Part shown: piece after piece, positions 35,151 through 42,637 of the stretch
How positions within the stretch are numbered: position 1 is the first letter of the stretch
Layout of the letters: each line of letters starts with the position of its first letter
Assembly: GCA_965230605.1 (NCBI GenBank)
Contig: CBDDLD010000004.1
Span: forward strand, 744,001 to 808,000
DNA: 64,000 bases
Direction: 5' to 3'
Origin: CBDDLD01 sp965230605
GTDB lineage: Bacteria; Bacteroidota; Bacteroidia; Flavobacteriales; Flavobacteriaceae
Made by a program: the position numbers and the translations under genes
The notes under the pieces: generated by a model
The model's database searches: none
What the model was told of the DNA's origin: nothing
Seen by the model: only the letters and a program-made list of their open reading frames with translations

Positions 35151-37298
35151 TTAATTAATGACTGTAGGTTTTATAAACACCGTGAGTTTCGATTTTCTAC
35201 CTTCACGAACCCGTTTGCTGAATAACCATTTTATAATTGGGATACGCGCTAAGAAGGGTACTCCAGATCCCGAATTATTTTTAAAATTTTCTTCTAAACC
35301 ACCAAGTACTGCAATATCCTGATCTTGCATCCGAACGATAGATGAAAAATTACGAGAGTTGATGTCTGGCGGTGCATCATCAGCAATTCGATTTCCAAAA
35401 CTCGATTGTATCACGTTAATATCTAACATCACATCTTTATCTCCAGTCACATAGGGTTTAATCGTTAACCCTAATTTGGCATCAATAGGGAAGTAGTTGG
35501 TTAACTCTGAAGTCTGCGGGTTGTCTGTGCCAATAACATTGCGTTGGACAATGGCATAGTAAGACGTTTGACCATTAGAGAAATGAGCCCTATGACCGTT
35601 GAGCGTGGCTAGTTTAGGGGTTGATTTTATTTTAAGATCACCATTGGTTTCCATAGCCTTTATGGTGGCAAAGAAGTTAGGAATCACTTTACCGAAGTTA
35701 AAGGCAGATGTGCTACTAAAACCTCCAATGATTTTATTAATAGTTTGAGAATTTAAGGTAATATCTGTCGTAGGGAAAATAGATCCTTGGGTAGTTGCAG
35801 GTTCCTCACCGATACCCCATGATACGCCAGCTTCAACAGTGCTTGTAACGCTAGCCTCTACGATCATTACTTCAATAAGAATAACAGGAATGGTTTTATC
35901 TATATTTTGAATGAACTGCCTAAAAAACTCTATCCGAGCACTTGTACCAGTCACATAGATACTATTGAGTTCCGTGTCAACTTTAAAATCTAACCCTGTT
36001 TTTACTTCCTCTGGGATAATGTCTAAGATCGTCTTTCGTTCTCCGTTGCCTTGACGTTGTACATTAGCTCTTGGGTCATTGGTCTGTGGTTGATTACCAC
36101 GAAAACCCAACACAGACTGATTTCTGAAGTTATTAGAAGCGGCAACAAAATTGTCGCGTACATTGGTGTTATCATCAACCAAAGTAGGATCATCGAGAAT
36201 TTCAACGGAGCGATGATTCAGCGTAATAATGTCTACTTTACGAACGGTTAACTGCTTTTCAGTACCGAAGAAATAAATATTACCCTCTTTCTTAAACGTG
36301 AAGACCTCTTTAGGTAGCTCTGCATTATTATTGTTGTTTGAAGATGATCTGTTATTAGAAGCTGCATTTTTATCCGTAACTGTCGTTTCGACCTTAGCTT
36401 GAGGTTCAAATAGTTTTACTAGAAGCTCATCAAAAGTGATGTTCTTTGCTCTAAAAGTCACTTCTCCGGCTTGTTCTAATGGTGCAGCTGTAAAACGGTT
36501 GATTTCTAAACTATCACCCACTGCATTAATTACATCTACAATACGTACTTTAGTGAGGTCGACATTGATTAGCTTTCTCGTTTTATTAAGGATTTCGAAA
36601 TTTAATCCGGGCCTTAAACGTTGTGTGAGGCTCGATTTAGTTTTATCTTTTTCAGTGACTTGTCTGTCAAATACATAAAAGTTATCCTTAGTTTTTGTCA
36701 TAACTAGGTTATTGGCCAAAGCTAGCTTATCCATTGCAGCATCAAAATCTGTTGGCATAATATAGGAAGTAAGTAACTCTTCATCCATACCGGGAGCAAA
36801 CAATAAGTTTTTAGAACTTTCATCCATAATAGCTTTAAAAACATCATATAATCGATTTTGTCTCACATCAATGGCTACTGTATTATTTTTAAAGTCATAA
36901 TTGACACTTATGGGATGCTCTTTAATTTCTTCAGGTGGGCTCTCATATTTTTTTATGGATAGAATGTTATCTGTAAATTCTATAGTGAGGCTATATTCTT
37001 TACAGATAAATAAGAGCATACTCGCAACAGAAACATCAGAAAAATTATTAGATATCGTTATGTTATTTAAAGTGGGATCTACATTAATATTCACCTTATG
37101 TACATTAGATACAGCCAATAGAAAATTAGAAAGAGAGACATTATTTAAACCAATATCATTGTTAAGACGTTCCGTCAAACCGGAATTATTAGTAGCCATG
37201 ATCTCCAATTGATTTTGAATCTTGGTGATACGGTCATTTTGTTGTGCATTTGTGGTGAGACAAATACTGAATATGATGATGAAAAATAATACTCTCAT
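35151..37298 (-). CDS. GspD-type secretin, outer-membrane channel
   Basis: The 715 residues start with a signal peptide (1-18). Two short STN/N0-like domains are visible early ('NVSLSNFLLAVSNVHKVNINVD' and 'VAIDVRQNRLYDVFKAIMDESSKNLLF'), then N-domain repeats, an Asn/Ser-rich linker, and the secretin domain from about 470 ('VPVILIEVMIVEASVTSTVEAGVSW'). The end 'VPFLARIPIIKWLFSKRVREGRKSKLTVFIKPTVI' is the conserved secretin signature. No C-terminal S-domain is seen beyond it, so a pilotin may not be used, or may bind elsewhere. It forms the exit pore of the system. Confidence 0.93.
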   Translation of the reverse strand: MRVLFFIIIFSICLTTNAQQNDRITKIQNQLEIMATNNSGLTERLNNDIGLNNVSLSNFLLAVSNVHKVNINVDPTLNNITISNNFSDVSVASMLLFICKEYSLTIEFTDNILSIKKYESPPEEIKEHPISVNYDFKNNTVAIDVRQNRLYDVFKAIMDESSKNLLFAPGMDEELLTSYIMPTDFDAAMDKLALANNLVMTKTKDNFYVFDRQVTEKDKTKSSLTQRLRPGLNFEILNKTRKLINVDLTKVRIVDVINAVGDSLEINRFTAAPLEQAGEVTFRAKNITFDELLVKLFEPQAKVETTVTDKNAASNNRSSSNNNNNAELPKEVFTFKKEGNIYFFGTEKQLTVRKVDIITLNHRSVEILDDPTLVDDNTNVRDNFVAASNNFRNQSVLGFRGNQPQTNDPRANVQRQGNGERKTILDIIPEEVKTGLDFKVDTELNSIYVTGTSARIEFFRQFIQNIDKTIPVILIEVMIVEASVTSTVEAGVSWGIGEEPATTQGSIFPTTDITLNSQTINKIIGGFSSTSAFNFGKVIPNFFATIKAMETNGDLKIKSTPKLATLNGHRAHFSNGQTSYYAIVQRNVIGTDNPQTSELTNYFPIDAKLGLTIKPYVTGDKDVMLDINVIQSSFGNRIADDAPPDINSRNFSSIVRMQDQDIAVLGGLEENFKNNSGSGVPFLARIPIIKWLFSKRVREGRKSKLTVFIKPTVIN

Positions 37299-37342
37299 AA
37301 ATTTGTTTTTAGACCTTAGGTCATTAATAATAGCACAGGGGA

Positions 37343-38752
37343 TTAGTCTGTGAGTAATGCATAAGCTTCTTCAACTGAAGTTACTCCTGCACTGATCATC
37401 TCTATGGCATTTTGTTTTAAAGTTGCAATCTTATATTCCCGGATATAATCTTCAATATTCAATACATTACTTTTAATATGTTGTCCAAGATTCTTTGTTA
37501 TGGGCAGAATTTCATAAATGGCTTTTCTGCCTGAGTATCCTGTGTGATAACAGGCATTGCAACCCACAGCAATATGATGTGTTTTAAGTGTACTTGGTAT
37601 GCTAAAATGTTCCGGAAACTCGGCGCTTGAGATCGGATGTTTTTCCTTACAATTGTTACATAGGCAGCGCACCAGACGTTGTGCTACACTAACATTTAAC
37701 GTACTCGCAATAAGGAATGAGGGAATGCCCATATCAATTAAACGTGAGATTGTAGCCCAAGCGGAGTTGGTATGTATGGTAGATAGTACCAAATGCCCTG
37801 TCAATGCAGCTCTAATAGCCATATTAGCAGTCTTAGCATCACGTATTTCGCCCACCATAATGATATCTGGGTCTTGCCTTAAGAATGTTCTTAGAGTGCT
37901 CGAAAAATCTAAGCCTATATTTTCCTTGAGTTGAACCTGATTTATGCCTTCAAGCGTATACTCTATAGGGTCTTCAATAGTCAGGATATTCGTTTTATCA
38001 TCATTTAAAAGCTTTAATGTTGCATATAAGGTGGTTGTTTTTCCTGAACCTGTTGGTCCGGATATGAGGATAATACCATTGGGTTTTTTTACAGATTCTT
38101 TGTAGATGCTCAGTTCCCGTTCTGTAAACCCTAAATCTTTAAGGTTGATGTGATTGGCATCTTTACTTAGAATACGAAGCACCATTTTTTCACCGTGTAG
38201 TGTTGGCAATGATGATACTCGAATGTCATATTCTTCAGCTATGGTTTTTACTGTAATTCGACCATCTTGAGGTAATCGTTTTTCTGAAATATCCAATCCG
38301 GCCTTTATTTTTAGCTTATTAATAATGGTTGGATATTCATTGTTAGCAATCACATAATGTTCTTTGAGCTTGCCGTCGATACGAAGACGTACTCTGCATT
38401 TATGTTCGTAAGGTTCAAAATGAATATCACTACTACCAATGGCTTTGGCAGTATTTAATAGTTTTTGTAAAAAATCATTACTGTAATGTAAATTCTCACT
38501 GTTGGTTTGTGTATGCTTTCTAAAGTTGGAACTGAGATACTGTTTAATATTCTCCAAAGACTCTTCAATTAATATAATGTCTTTCCCTAGTACAATTTGA
38601 AGTTCTTGTTGTAGTGTACTGGAAGTATCATTAGATTTAAAGGTCAGTGTCCCATTATTCGCTTCAATAGGAATAATACCATAATGATAAGCTTGCTCAC
38701 TACTAATAAGTTGTTTGAGATTTACGGGTATGTTATAATCCATTTTCAGCAT
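37343..38752 (-). CDS. GspE/PilB-type assembly ATPase
   Basis: The 469 residues have a GspE N-terminal (MshEN-like) domain (1-75), and the ATPase core with Walker A 'GPTGSGKTT', Asp box 'ILTIEDPIEY', Walker B 'DPDIIMVGEIRD', His box 'TGHLVLSTIHTN', and the tetracysteine zinc module 'CLCNNC ... CNACYHTGYSGR'. This is a complete assembly ATPase. No retraction ATPase (PilT) is encoded nearby, which favours secretion over twitching pili. It follows the prepilin peptidase gene by one base. Confidence 0.96.
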   Translation of the reverse strand: MLKMDYNIPVNLKQLISSEQAYHYGIIPIEANNGTLTFKSNDTSSTLQQELQIVLGKDIILIEESLENIKQYLSSNFRKHTQTNSENLHYSNDFLQKLLNTAKAIGSSDIHFEPYEHKCRVRLRIDGKLKEHYVIANNEYPTIINKLKIKAGLDISEKRLPQDGRITVKTIAEEYDIRVSSLPTLHGEKMVLRILSKDANHINLKDLGFTERELSIYKESVKKPNGIILISGPTGSGKTTTLYATLKLLNDDKTNILTIEDPIEYTLEGINQVQLKENIGLDFSSTLRTFLRQDPDIIMVGEIRDAKTANMAIRAALTGHLVLSTIHTNSAWATISRLIDMGIPSFLIASTLNVSVAQRLVRCLCNNCKEKHPISSAEFPEHFSIPSTLKTHHIAVGCNACYHTGYSGRKAIYEILPITKNLGQHIKSNVLNIEDYIREYKIATLKQNAIEMISAGVTSVEEAYALLTD

Positions 38753-38753
38753 A

Positions 38754-39239
38754 TCATAGGTTATATAATGAAGGTGTTATACCTGTCCAAAATGCCAAAT
38801 AAGCTACAGCAAAGAATAAGCTCATATAACCTGCTAAAGGAATAAGATCTTTGTAGATATGTTGAGGTTTGGTAGCTTTATGTATAACCAAAGCAAACAC
38901 CAGTGAAAAAATGAATAATATCAAAAATGAAACGGATGAAAATGAAAATGCTAAAGCAATAAATAATAAGACATCTCCTAACCCGATGACATTTTTAAAT
39001 GCTGTTTTTAGCTTTAATGTGGTATATAAAAAGATAATACCGATTAGTGAACCAATAAAAATGAGGTTAACAACTACTGAAGCCATAAATAATTCAGATA
39101 GAGTATGGTTGTAGTATAGTACTCCTGCACATATACCAGATATCGGAAACAAAAACCAATGCACTTCTCTGGCTCTTATATCTTGAATTAAGATGAGCAG
39201 AAATGATAGTATTAATAGAACCTTTATAGCCAGTATCAT
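38754..39239 (-). CDS. Prepilin peptidase A24, short form without methyltransferase domain
   Basis: The 161 residues form only the catalytic domain. The two active-site aspartates are present: Asp in 'ILIQDIRAREVH' (about residue 20) and Asp in the 'GLGDVLLF' motif (G-x-G-D, about residue 87). Four to six transmembrane helices. The N-terminal cytosolic methyltransferase domain of bifunctional PilD/GspO is absent. It should cleave the four pilin-like proteins of this locus. Between the GspG-like and GspE genes (2 bp and 1 bp gaps). Confidence 0.9.
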   Translation of the reverse strand: MILAIKVLLILSFLLILIQDIRAREVHWFLFPISGICAGVLYYNHTLSELFMASVVVNLIFIGSLIGIIFLYTTLKLKTAFKNVIGLGDVLLFIALAFSFSSVSFLILFIFSLVFALVIHKATKPQHIYKDLIPLAGYMSLFFAVAYLAFWTGITPSLYNL

Positions 39240-39241
39240 AA

Positions 39242-39658
39242 TTAGTCTTTTACAATTTGTTTAGGATTACCACTCTCATCAATTTCCCATACATTATAGA
39301 TACCATCACCGTCAAAATCTGTTATGGCTGTAGCTCTGGCCTTAAAGGAGGTATTGTCAGCACTTAAAAGCTCATAGATGTAATTGCTGGTGCCATTTTC
39401 TTTTACGGTTTTTGGAGCTTCAAAATCCAGTTCATTGAGATCAGCAGAATATTTTGAATAGAGGTAGCGGTGTGTCGTCTGGTTATTGTAGATGTACTTA
39501 AGCTGTGTTTGAGCTTCAATACTCTTAGCTTTAGCAATTAAAGGCATTAAACTTGGTAGAGCTAATAATAATAATATACCTATAATGGCTAATACCATTA
39601 AGACTTCTTGAAGGTTAAAGGCTGGAAGCTTTCTTATATGTTTTCGTAACAATTTCAT
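39242..39658 (-). CDS. GspG-like major pseudopilin
   Basis: The 138-residue protein has a short basic leader and the processing site 'KLPA/FNLQE': Phe+1 and Glu+5 are kept, but Ala replaces the usual Gly at -1. A hydrophobic helix 'VLMVLAIIGILLLLALPSLMPL' follows. The C-terminal globular part carries a calcium-loop-like 'DFDGDGIYNVWE', as in GspG where bound calcium stabilises the pseudopilus. It is 12 bp after the response-regulator gene and so cotranscribed with it. Confidence 0.9.
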   Translation of the reverse strand: MKLLRKHIRKLPAFNLQEVLMVLAIIGILLLLALPSLMPLIAKAKSIEAQTQLKYIYNNQTTHRYLYSKYSADLNELDFEAPKTVKENGTSNYIYELLSADNTSFKARATAITDFDGDGIYNVWEIDESGNPKQIVKD

Positions 39659-39670
39659 TTATTTTATGAG

Positions 39671-40348
39671 TTATAAATACCCTTTTTCTGTAGCTGCGTT
39701 AAGTAAGTCCTTATCATTACCGCTATCTATTCCAAAAATTTGTTTTAAATGGCGTTTTCTACGTTCTACCCCGCTTTTAGAAAGATTGATAAAATTTGGA
39801 AGGTCTTTGGTTTTTGTCCCTTTTGATAACTGATACAAAAGCTTTCTATCAATACTGTCTAAAACAAAATCATTAGTAATATGTCTTCGAAGCAACCTAA
39901 GAACAACACTACTATAATATGGAGGCTCAAAAAGCACATTATATATAGCCTTAACCAAAGCACTAAAATCGATATCACTTTTTATAAGAAATCCTTCGGG
40001 GTTAATGGATTGTAATATGTTATTTAGGCGGTAGTTGTCTTTGTGCTTTGAAAAAACAATCATTTTTGCCCTGGGGAAAGTTTCTTTAATTTCTACGCCA
40101 AGGTCTTCACCACAGGATAAGCTTCCATCCGTAGTTGCACCAATATCAATATTTAATAAAACTAAATCGAAGAGCTTTCCTTTAACAGCACGATCAATTT
40201 CTTTAGCAGCAGCATCACAATTTTTAGCAAACCGGTATTCAAAATCAATGGTGCCATCTACCTCTTCTACACTATCAAAAGCACTTTTAAAAGAATTGAT
40301 AATTAGAGGTTCATCTTCAATGATTAATACATTAATGGTCTTTGTCAT
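39671..40348 (-). CDS. LuxR-type response regulator with Asn in place of the phospho-acceptor Asp
   Basis: The 225-residue regulator is the first gene of the minus-strand secretion operon. The receiver domain has the acidic pocket 'IIEDEP' (Glu11-Asp12-Glu13), Ser ('VFSKHK') and the conserved Lys ('LIKSD'), but at the phospho-acceptor position it reads 'LVLLNIDIG' with Asn66. The C-terminal HTH is 'LYQLSKGTKTKDLPNFINLSKSGVERRKRHLK'. It is a paralogue of the gene at 40718-41389. No histidine kinase is in the window. The tandem palindromes just upstream (40431-40469) are its most likely site of action; inference. Confidence 0.88.
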   Translation of the reverse strand: MTKTINVLIIEDEPLIINSFKSAFDSVEEVDGTIDFEYRFAKNCDAAAKEIDRAVKGKLFDLVLLNIDIGATTDGSLSCGEDLGVEIKETFPRAKMIVFSKHKDNYRLNNILQSINPEGFLIKSDIDFSALVKAIYNVLFEPPYYSSVVLRLLRRHITNDFVLDSIDRKLLYQLSKGTKTKDLPNFINLSKSGVERRKRHLKQIFGIDSGNDKDLLNAATEKGYL

Positions 40349-40430
40349 AGTCAGTTAAACGCATTCTAATACGTTAGATAATTAGGTTATAAATTCTATG
40401 ACTAAGTTATGTGCTCGGATTCGGAAAAAA

Positions 40431-40469
40431 GTAAGCTAAAACCTTACTTTTAGTAAGCTAAAACCTTAC
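40431..40469. promoter_or_regulatory. Tandem 17-bp palindromes, operator of the minus secretion operon
   Basis: GTAAGCTAAAACCTTAC occurs at 40431-40447 and again, identical, at 40453-40469, start to start 22 bp, about two helical turns. Each is GTAAG-N7-CTTAC, flanked on both sides by runs of A and T that extend the symmetry. The first lies 82 bp upstream of the response-regulator start codon. The same pair with the same spacing is found at 41744-41782 ahead of the plus-strand operon. Confidence 0.8.
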
Positions 40470-40634
40470 TTTTTTCTGATTTTATATACGTAATTTTATA
40501 AGTTTAGAGTGTTCATATATTGCAGAAGCATATGATAATACACCTATATATAATACATAGATTACCTGAAGAAAGGACTCTTTATAATTCTATTTATAGT
40601 TCTTAAGCTTATTACTAAGGCGTTTGACAATGTA

Positions 40635-40653
40635 TTGTAAGCTTTTCTTACAA
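40635..40653. promoter_or_regulatory. Inverted repeat TTGTAAG-N5-CTTACAA
   Basis: Same half-sites (GTAAG / CTTAC) as the operator pair, but spacer 5 instead of 7. It lies between the two regulator genes, 65 bp after the stop of the second regulator on its strand. It may be a weaker operator or a terminator stem; no T run follows. Confidence 0.35.
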
Positions 40654-40717
40654 ATATCTGTCAGCAGATAGTTTTGTGATTGCTTTGGTTTTTTACTTAA
40701 GTTTTACTTTTATAAAC

Positions 40718-41389
40718 TTATACAAAACCATGAGATTTAGCTTTAAGCAATAGTGCCTTATCGCCACGTTGCTCTACTCCCAAACGAGCTCTTAACAAAC
40801 GTTTTCGTTTATCGACTCCAGCATTAGATAAGTGAACCAGTTTAGGCAGATCCTTGGTTTTTATGCCCATTGAAAGATGGTAAAGAATAGCCTTGTCTGT
40901 ATTATCTAGCACTACGGCACTACAGATACGACGCCTCATATACTTTAGAATAACTTTACTGTAAAAAGGAGGTTCTAGCAGTACAGTTTCGATAGCTTCA
41001 ACTAATTTTGGATAGTCAATATCACTCTTTACAATTAAACTTTCTGGATTAAGTGTTTTAAGTAAAGAATTGATTTTTGAAGCATCTATTGAAGATGAAA
41101 ATAGCATCAACTTTACACTTGGGTATAAGGCTTTTAATTTCATACAGATGTCCTCTACAAACAATAATTGACCATTTTGAATCGGAGGTACATTGGTATT
41201 TAATAAGGCAAGATCAATAGATGTTTTAAAATTAGAAGATTTGATAACTTCTAGGGCTTTGTCGCAACTTTTTACAATTTTAATATTGAAACGGTTTTTG
41301 ATGTGGTTTAAATTCTTGAAGGCCTTTTTTAGGACATCAACGATGAGGGGCTCGTTCTCTACAATGAGGACATTCAAAACATTTTGCAT
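40718..41389 (-). CDS. LuxR-type response regulator with Asn in place of the phospho-acceptor Asp (paralogue)
   Basis: The start at 41389 is chosen because the receiver begins there ('MQNVLNVLIVENEP'); an upstream in-frame ATG at 41437 would add 16 unrelated residues. Length 223 residues. At the phospho-acceptor position it reads 'LALLNTNVP' (Asn64). The acidic pocket is also altered: 'VENEP' has Asn12 in place of Asp. The HTH 'LYHLSMGIKTKDLPKLVHLSNAGVDKRKRLL' is close to that of the neighbour at 39671-40348. So both regulators of the locus are unlikely to be phosphorylated in the usual way. Possible roles: constitutive activator, heterodimer partner or ligand-gated regulator. Confidence 0.85.
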   Translation of the reverse strand: MQNVLNVLIVENEPLIVDVLKKAFKNLNHIKNRFNIKIVKSCDKALEVIKSSNFKTSIDLALLNTNVPPIQNGQLLFVEDICMKLKALYPSVKLMLFSSSIDASKINSLLKTLNPESLIVKSDIDYPKLVEAIETVLLEPPFYSKVILKYMRRRICSAVVLDNTDKAILYHLSMGIKTKDLPKLVHLSNAGVDKRKRLLRARLGVEQRGDKALLLKAKSHGFV

Positions 41390-41560
41390 AGGTGTGGTTG
41401 ACGGTTTTTTATAACATATAGTAGATGTAGTAAACATAACTAAGTTGCGTTAACAGAGTATTAAAAGCAACTTAAATCTATGCTAACATCTATAACGTTA
41501 TAGTGTTACTAAATAAAGCTACACATTATGTCTTAGGGGTACATGTATAACTGAGTAATC

Positions 41561-41586
41561 ATCACTTTTGGTATAGTAAAAGTGAT
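41561..41586. promoter_or_regulatory. Inverted repeat ATCACTTTT-N8-AAAAGTGAT
   Basis: A perfect 9-bp inverted repeat in the gap upstream of the second regulator gene (172 bp before its start at 41389). It differs from the GTAAG palindromes. It could be an operator of a different regulator or a weak RNA hairpin; no adjacent T run. Confidence 0.4.
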
Positions 41587-41743
41587 TATTTATTGAGTGA
41601 AACATTTATATATAAGTATATAGAAAGAATAAAATGTTACCCTTAAGTATTTTATACATAAATGAATTTTAACATACCATGCTTAATCCAAAATAATCAT
41701 AACTTTAATTTTACTGATATCCCTCAAACAGTTATAGTTAAAA

Positions 41744-41782
41744 GTAAGCAAAAACCTTACCAAAAGTAAGCTAAAAGCTTAC
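41744..41782. promoter_or_regulatory. Tandem 17-bp palindromes, operator of the plus secretion operon
   Basis: GTAAGCAAAAACCTTAC at 41744-41760 and GTAAGCTAAAAGCTTAC at 41766-41782, again GTAAG-N7-CTTAC and 22 bp start to start. The second ends 53 bp before the ATG of the first plus-strand gene. The identical geometry at 40431-40469 links the two halves of the secretion locus into one regulon. Confidence 0.8.
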
Positions 41783-41835
41783 TCGTAGCTCTAAGATAAG
41801 CATTAATTTTAAAAATCTTTATTAAAAACTAGAGG

Positions 41836-42192
41836 ATGAAAAAATTAATGATTCTAACAATAAGCTGTGTTCTTTTTTCTTGTGAAGAAATTATAGAAGT
41901 AGATGATATTTCTCAGGAAGAAGTCACTATTCTTGCTCCGATAAATAGTGCTGTATTAAATGATAACAGTGTTATATTTTCTTGGGAAGCTGTAGAATTT
42001 GCTGAAACCTATACCATTCAGATTGCCACACCCACATTTAATGAAGCATTACAGATTGTGGAGGATTCTACTCTAATGGGTACAAATTTCACAAAACAAC
42101 TGCCTAGTGCCGACTATGAATGGCGTGTTAGAGCAGAGAATTCAGGCTATACAACAAGTTACACTTTACATCAGTTCAGTATTGAAGACTAA
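41836..42192 (+). CDS. Small lipoprotein with fibronectin-III-like domain, first gene of the plus secretion operon
   Basis: The 118-residue protein has a lipobox 'VLFSC' (Cys16). Residues about 30-115 have a fibronectin type III pattern: 'ILAPINSAVLNDNSVIFSWEAVEFAETYTIQIA' and 'YEWRVRAENSGYTTSY'. No enzyme motif. As the only lipoprotein of the locus it is a candidate pilotin or secretin partner, an inference from position alone. Its last codons overlap the GspC-like gene. Confidence 0.7.
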   Translation: MKKLMILTISCVLFSCEEIIEVDDISQEEVTILAPINSAVLNDNSVIFSWEAVEFAETYTIQIATPTFNEALQIVEDSTLMGTNFTKQLPSADYEWRVRAENSGYTTSYTLHQFSIED

Positions 42193-42637
42193 GACAAAGA
42201 CATATGTATTATTAGGAGTTGTCCTAAGTATTTGGGGAATTATTGGTTATCGGATAATATCTGCATTAAACCCTGAAATACCTGAGATAACAGAGCAAAC
42301 AATAATGACGGATCTAAAGATTCCAAACTCTGTTGCTATAGATACATTTAAAATACATGTTGAAAACAGGGATCCATTTTTAGGAGTATGGTCAAAAAAG
42401 AAAATAAAACATCAAAAAAAGGCTGCTGTTATAAGTATTGAGTGGATGCCTATTACATACCATGGCGCTATTGAAAAAAAGGGAAGGCCTTCAATATTTA
42501 TTGTCAGCATTAATAATGTACAGCACTTATTAAAGAAAGGACAAACCAAAGATGAGATAACATTATTAAGTGGTAATGCTAAGCGTGTAATATTACGTTT
42601 TAAGAACCAAAGAAAATCCTTTAGCCTGTCAAAATGA
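42182..42637 (+). CDS. GspC/PilP-like inner-membrane protein, probable TTG start
   Basis: The frame is open from 42107, but that would overlap the lipoprotein gene by 86 bp. The TTG at 42182 overlaps it by 11 bp and gives 'MKTKTKTYVLLGVVLSIWGI', a short basic leader and one transmembrane helix. The periplasmic part has the 'ENRDPFLG' motif seen before the HR domain of GspC and a small beta domain ('YHGAIEKKGRPSIFIVSINN', 'VQHLLKKGQ'). GspC links the inner-membrane platform to the secretin. 151 residues, no PDZ domain. Confidence 0.7.
   Translation: MKTKTKTYVLLGVVLSIWGIIGYRIISALNPEIPEITEQTIMTDLKIPNSVAIDTFKIHVENRDPFLGVWSKKKIKHQKKAAVISIEWMPITYHGAIEKKGRPSIFIVSINNVQHLLKKGQTKDEITLLSGNAKRVILRFKNQRKSFSLSK

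Larger units (their letters stand above)
40349..40717. other. Divergence-side regulatory region of the minus secretion operon
   Basis: About 370 bp without a gene. It holds the tandem palindromes (40431-40469), a further inverted repeat TTGTAAG-N5-CTTACAA at 40635-40653 and a second one TATCTG-N4-CAGATA at 40655-40670. No clear -33/-7 pair was seen in the orientation of the operon, so the promoter probably needs an activator. Confidence 0.6.
41438..41835. other. Divergence-side regulatory region of the plus secretion operon
   Basis: About 400 bp without a gene. It holds an inverted repeat (41561-41586) and the tandem palindromes (41744-41782). No TTG/TAnnTTTG promoter was found before the ATG at 41836. 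Confidence 0.6.

Noticed and set aside
42107..42181. Longer N-terminus for the GspC-like protein
   Set aside because: It would overlap the lipoprotein gene by 86 bp and places a non-hydrophobic stretch ahead of the basic leader and transmembrane helix.
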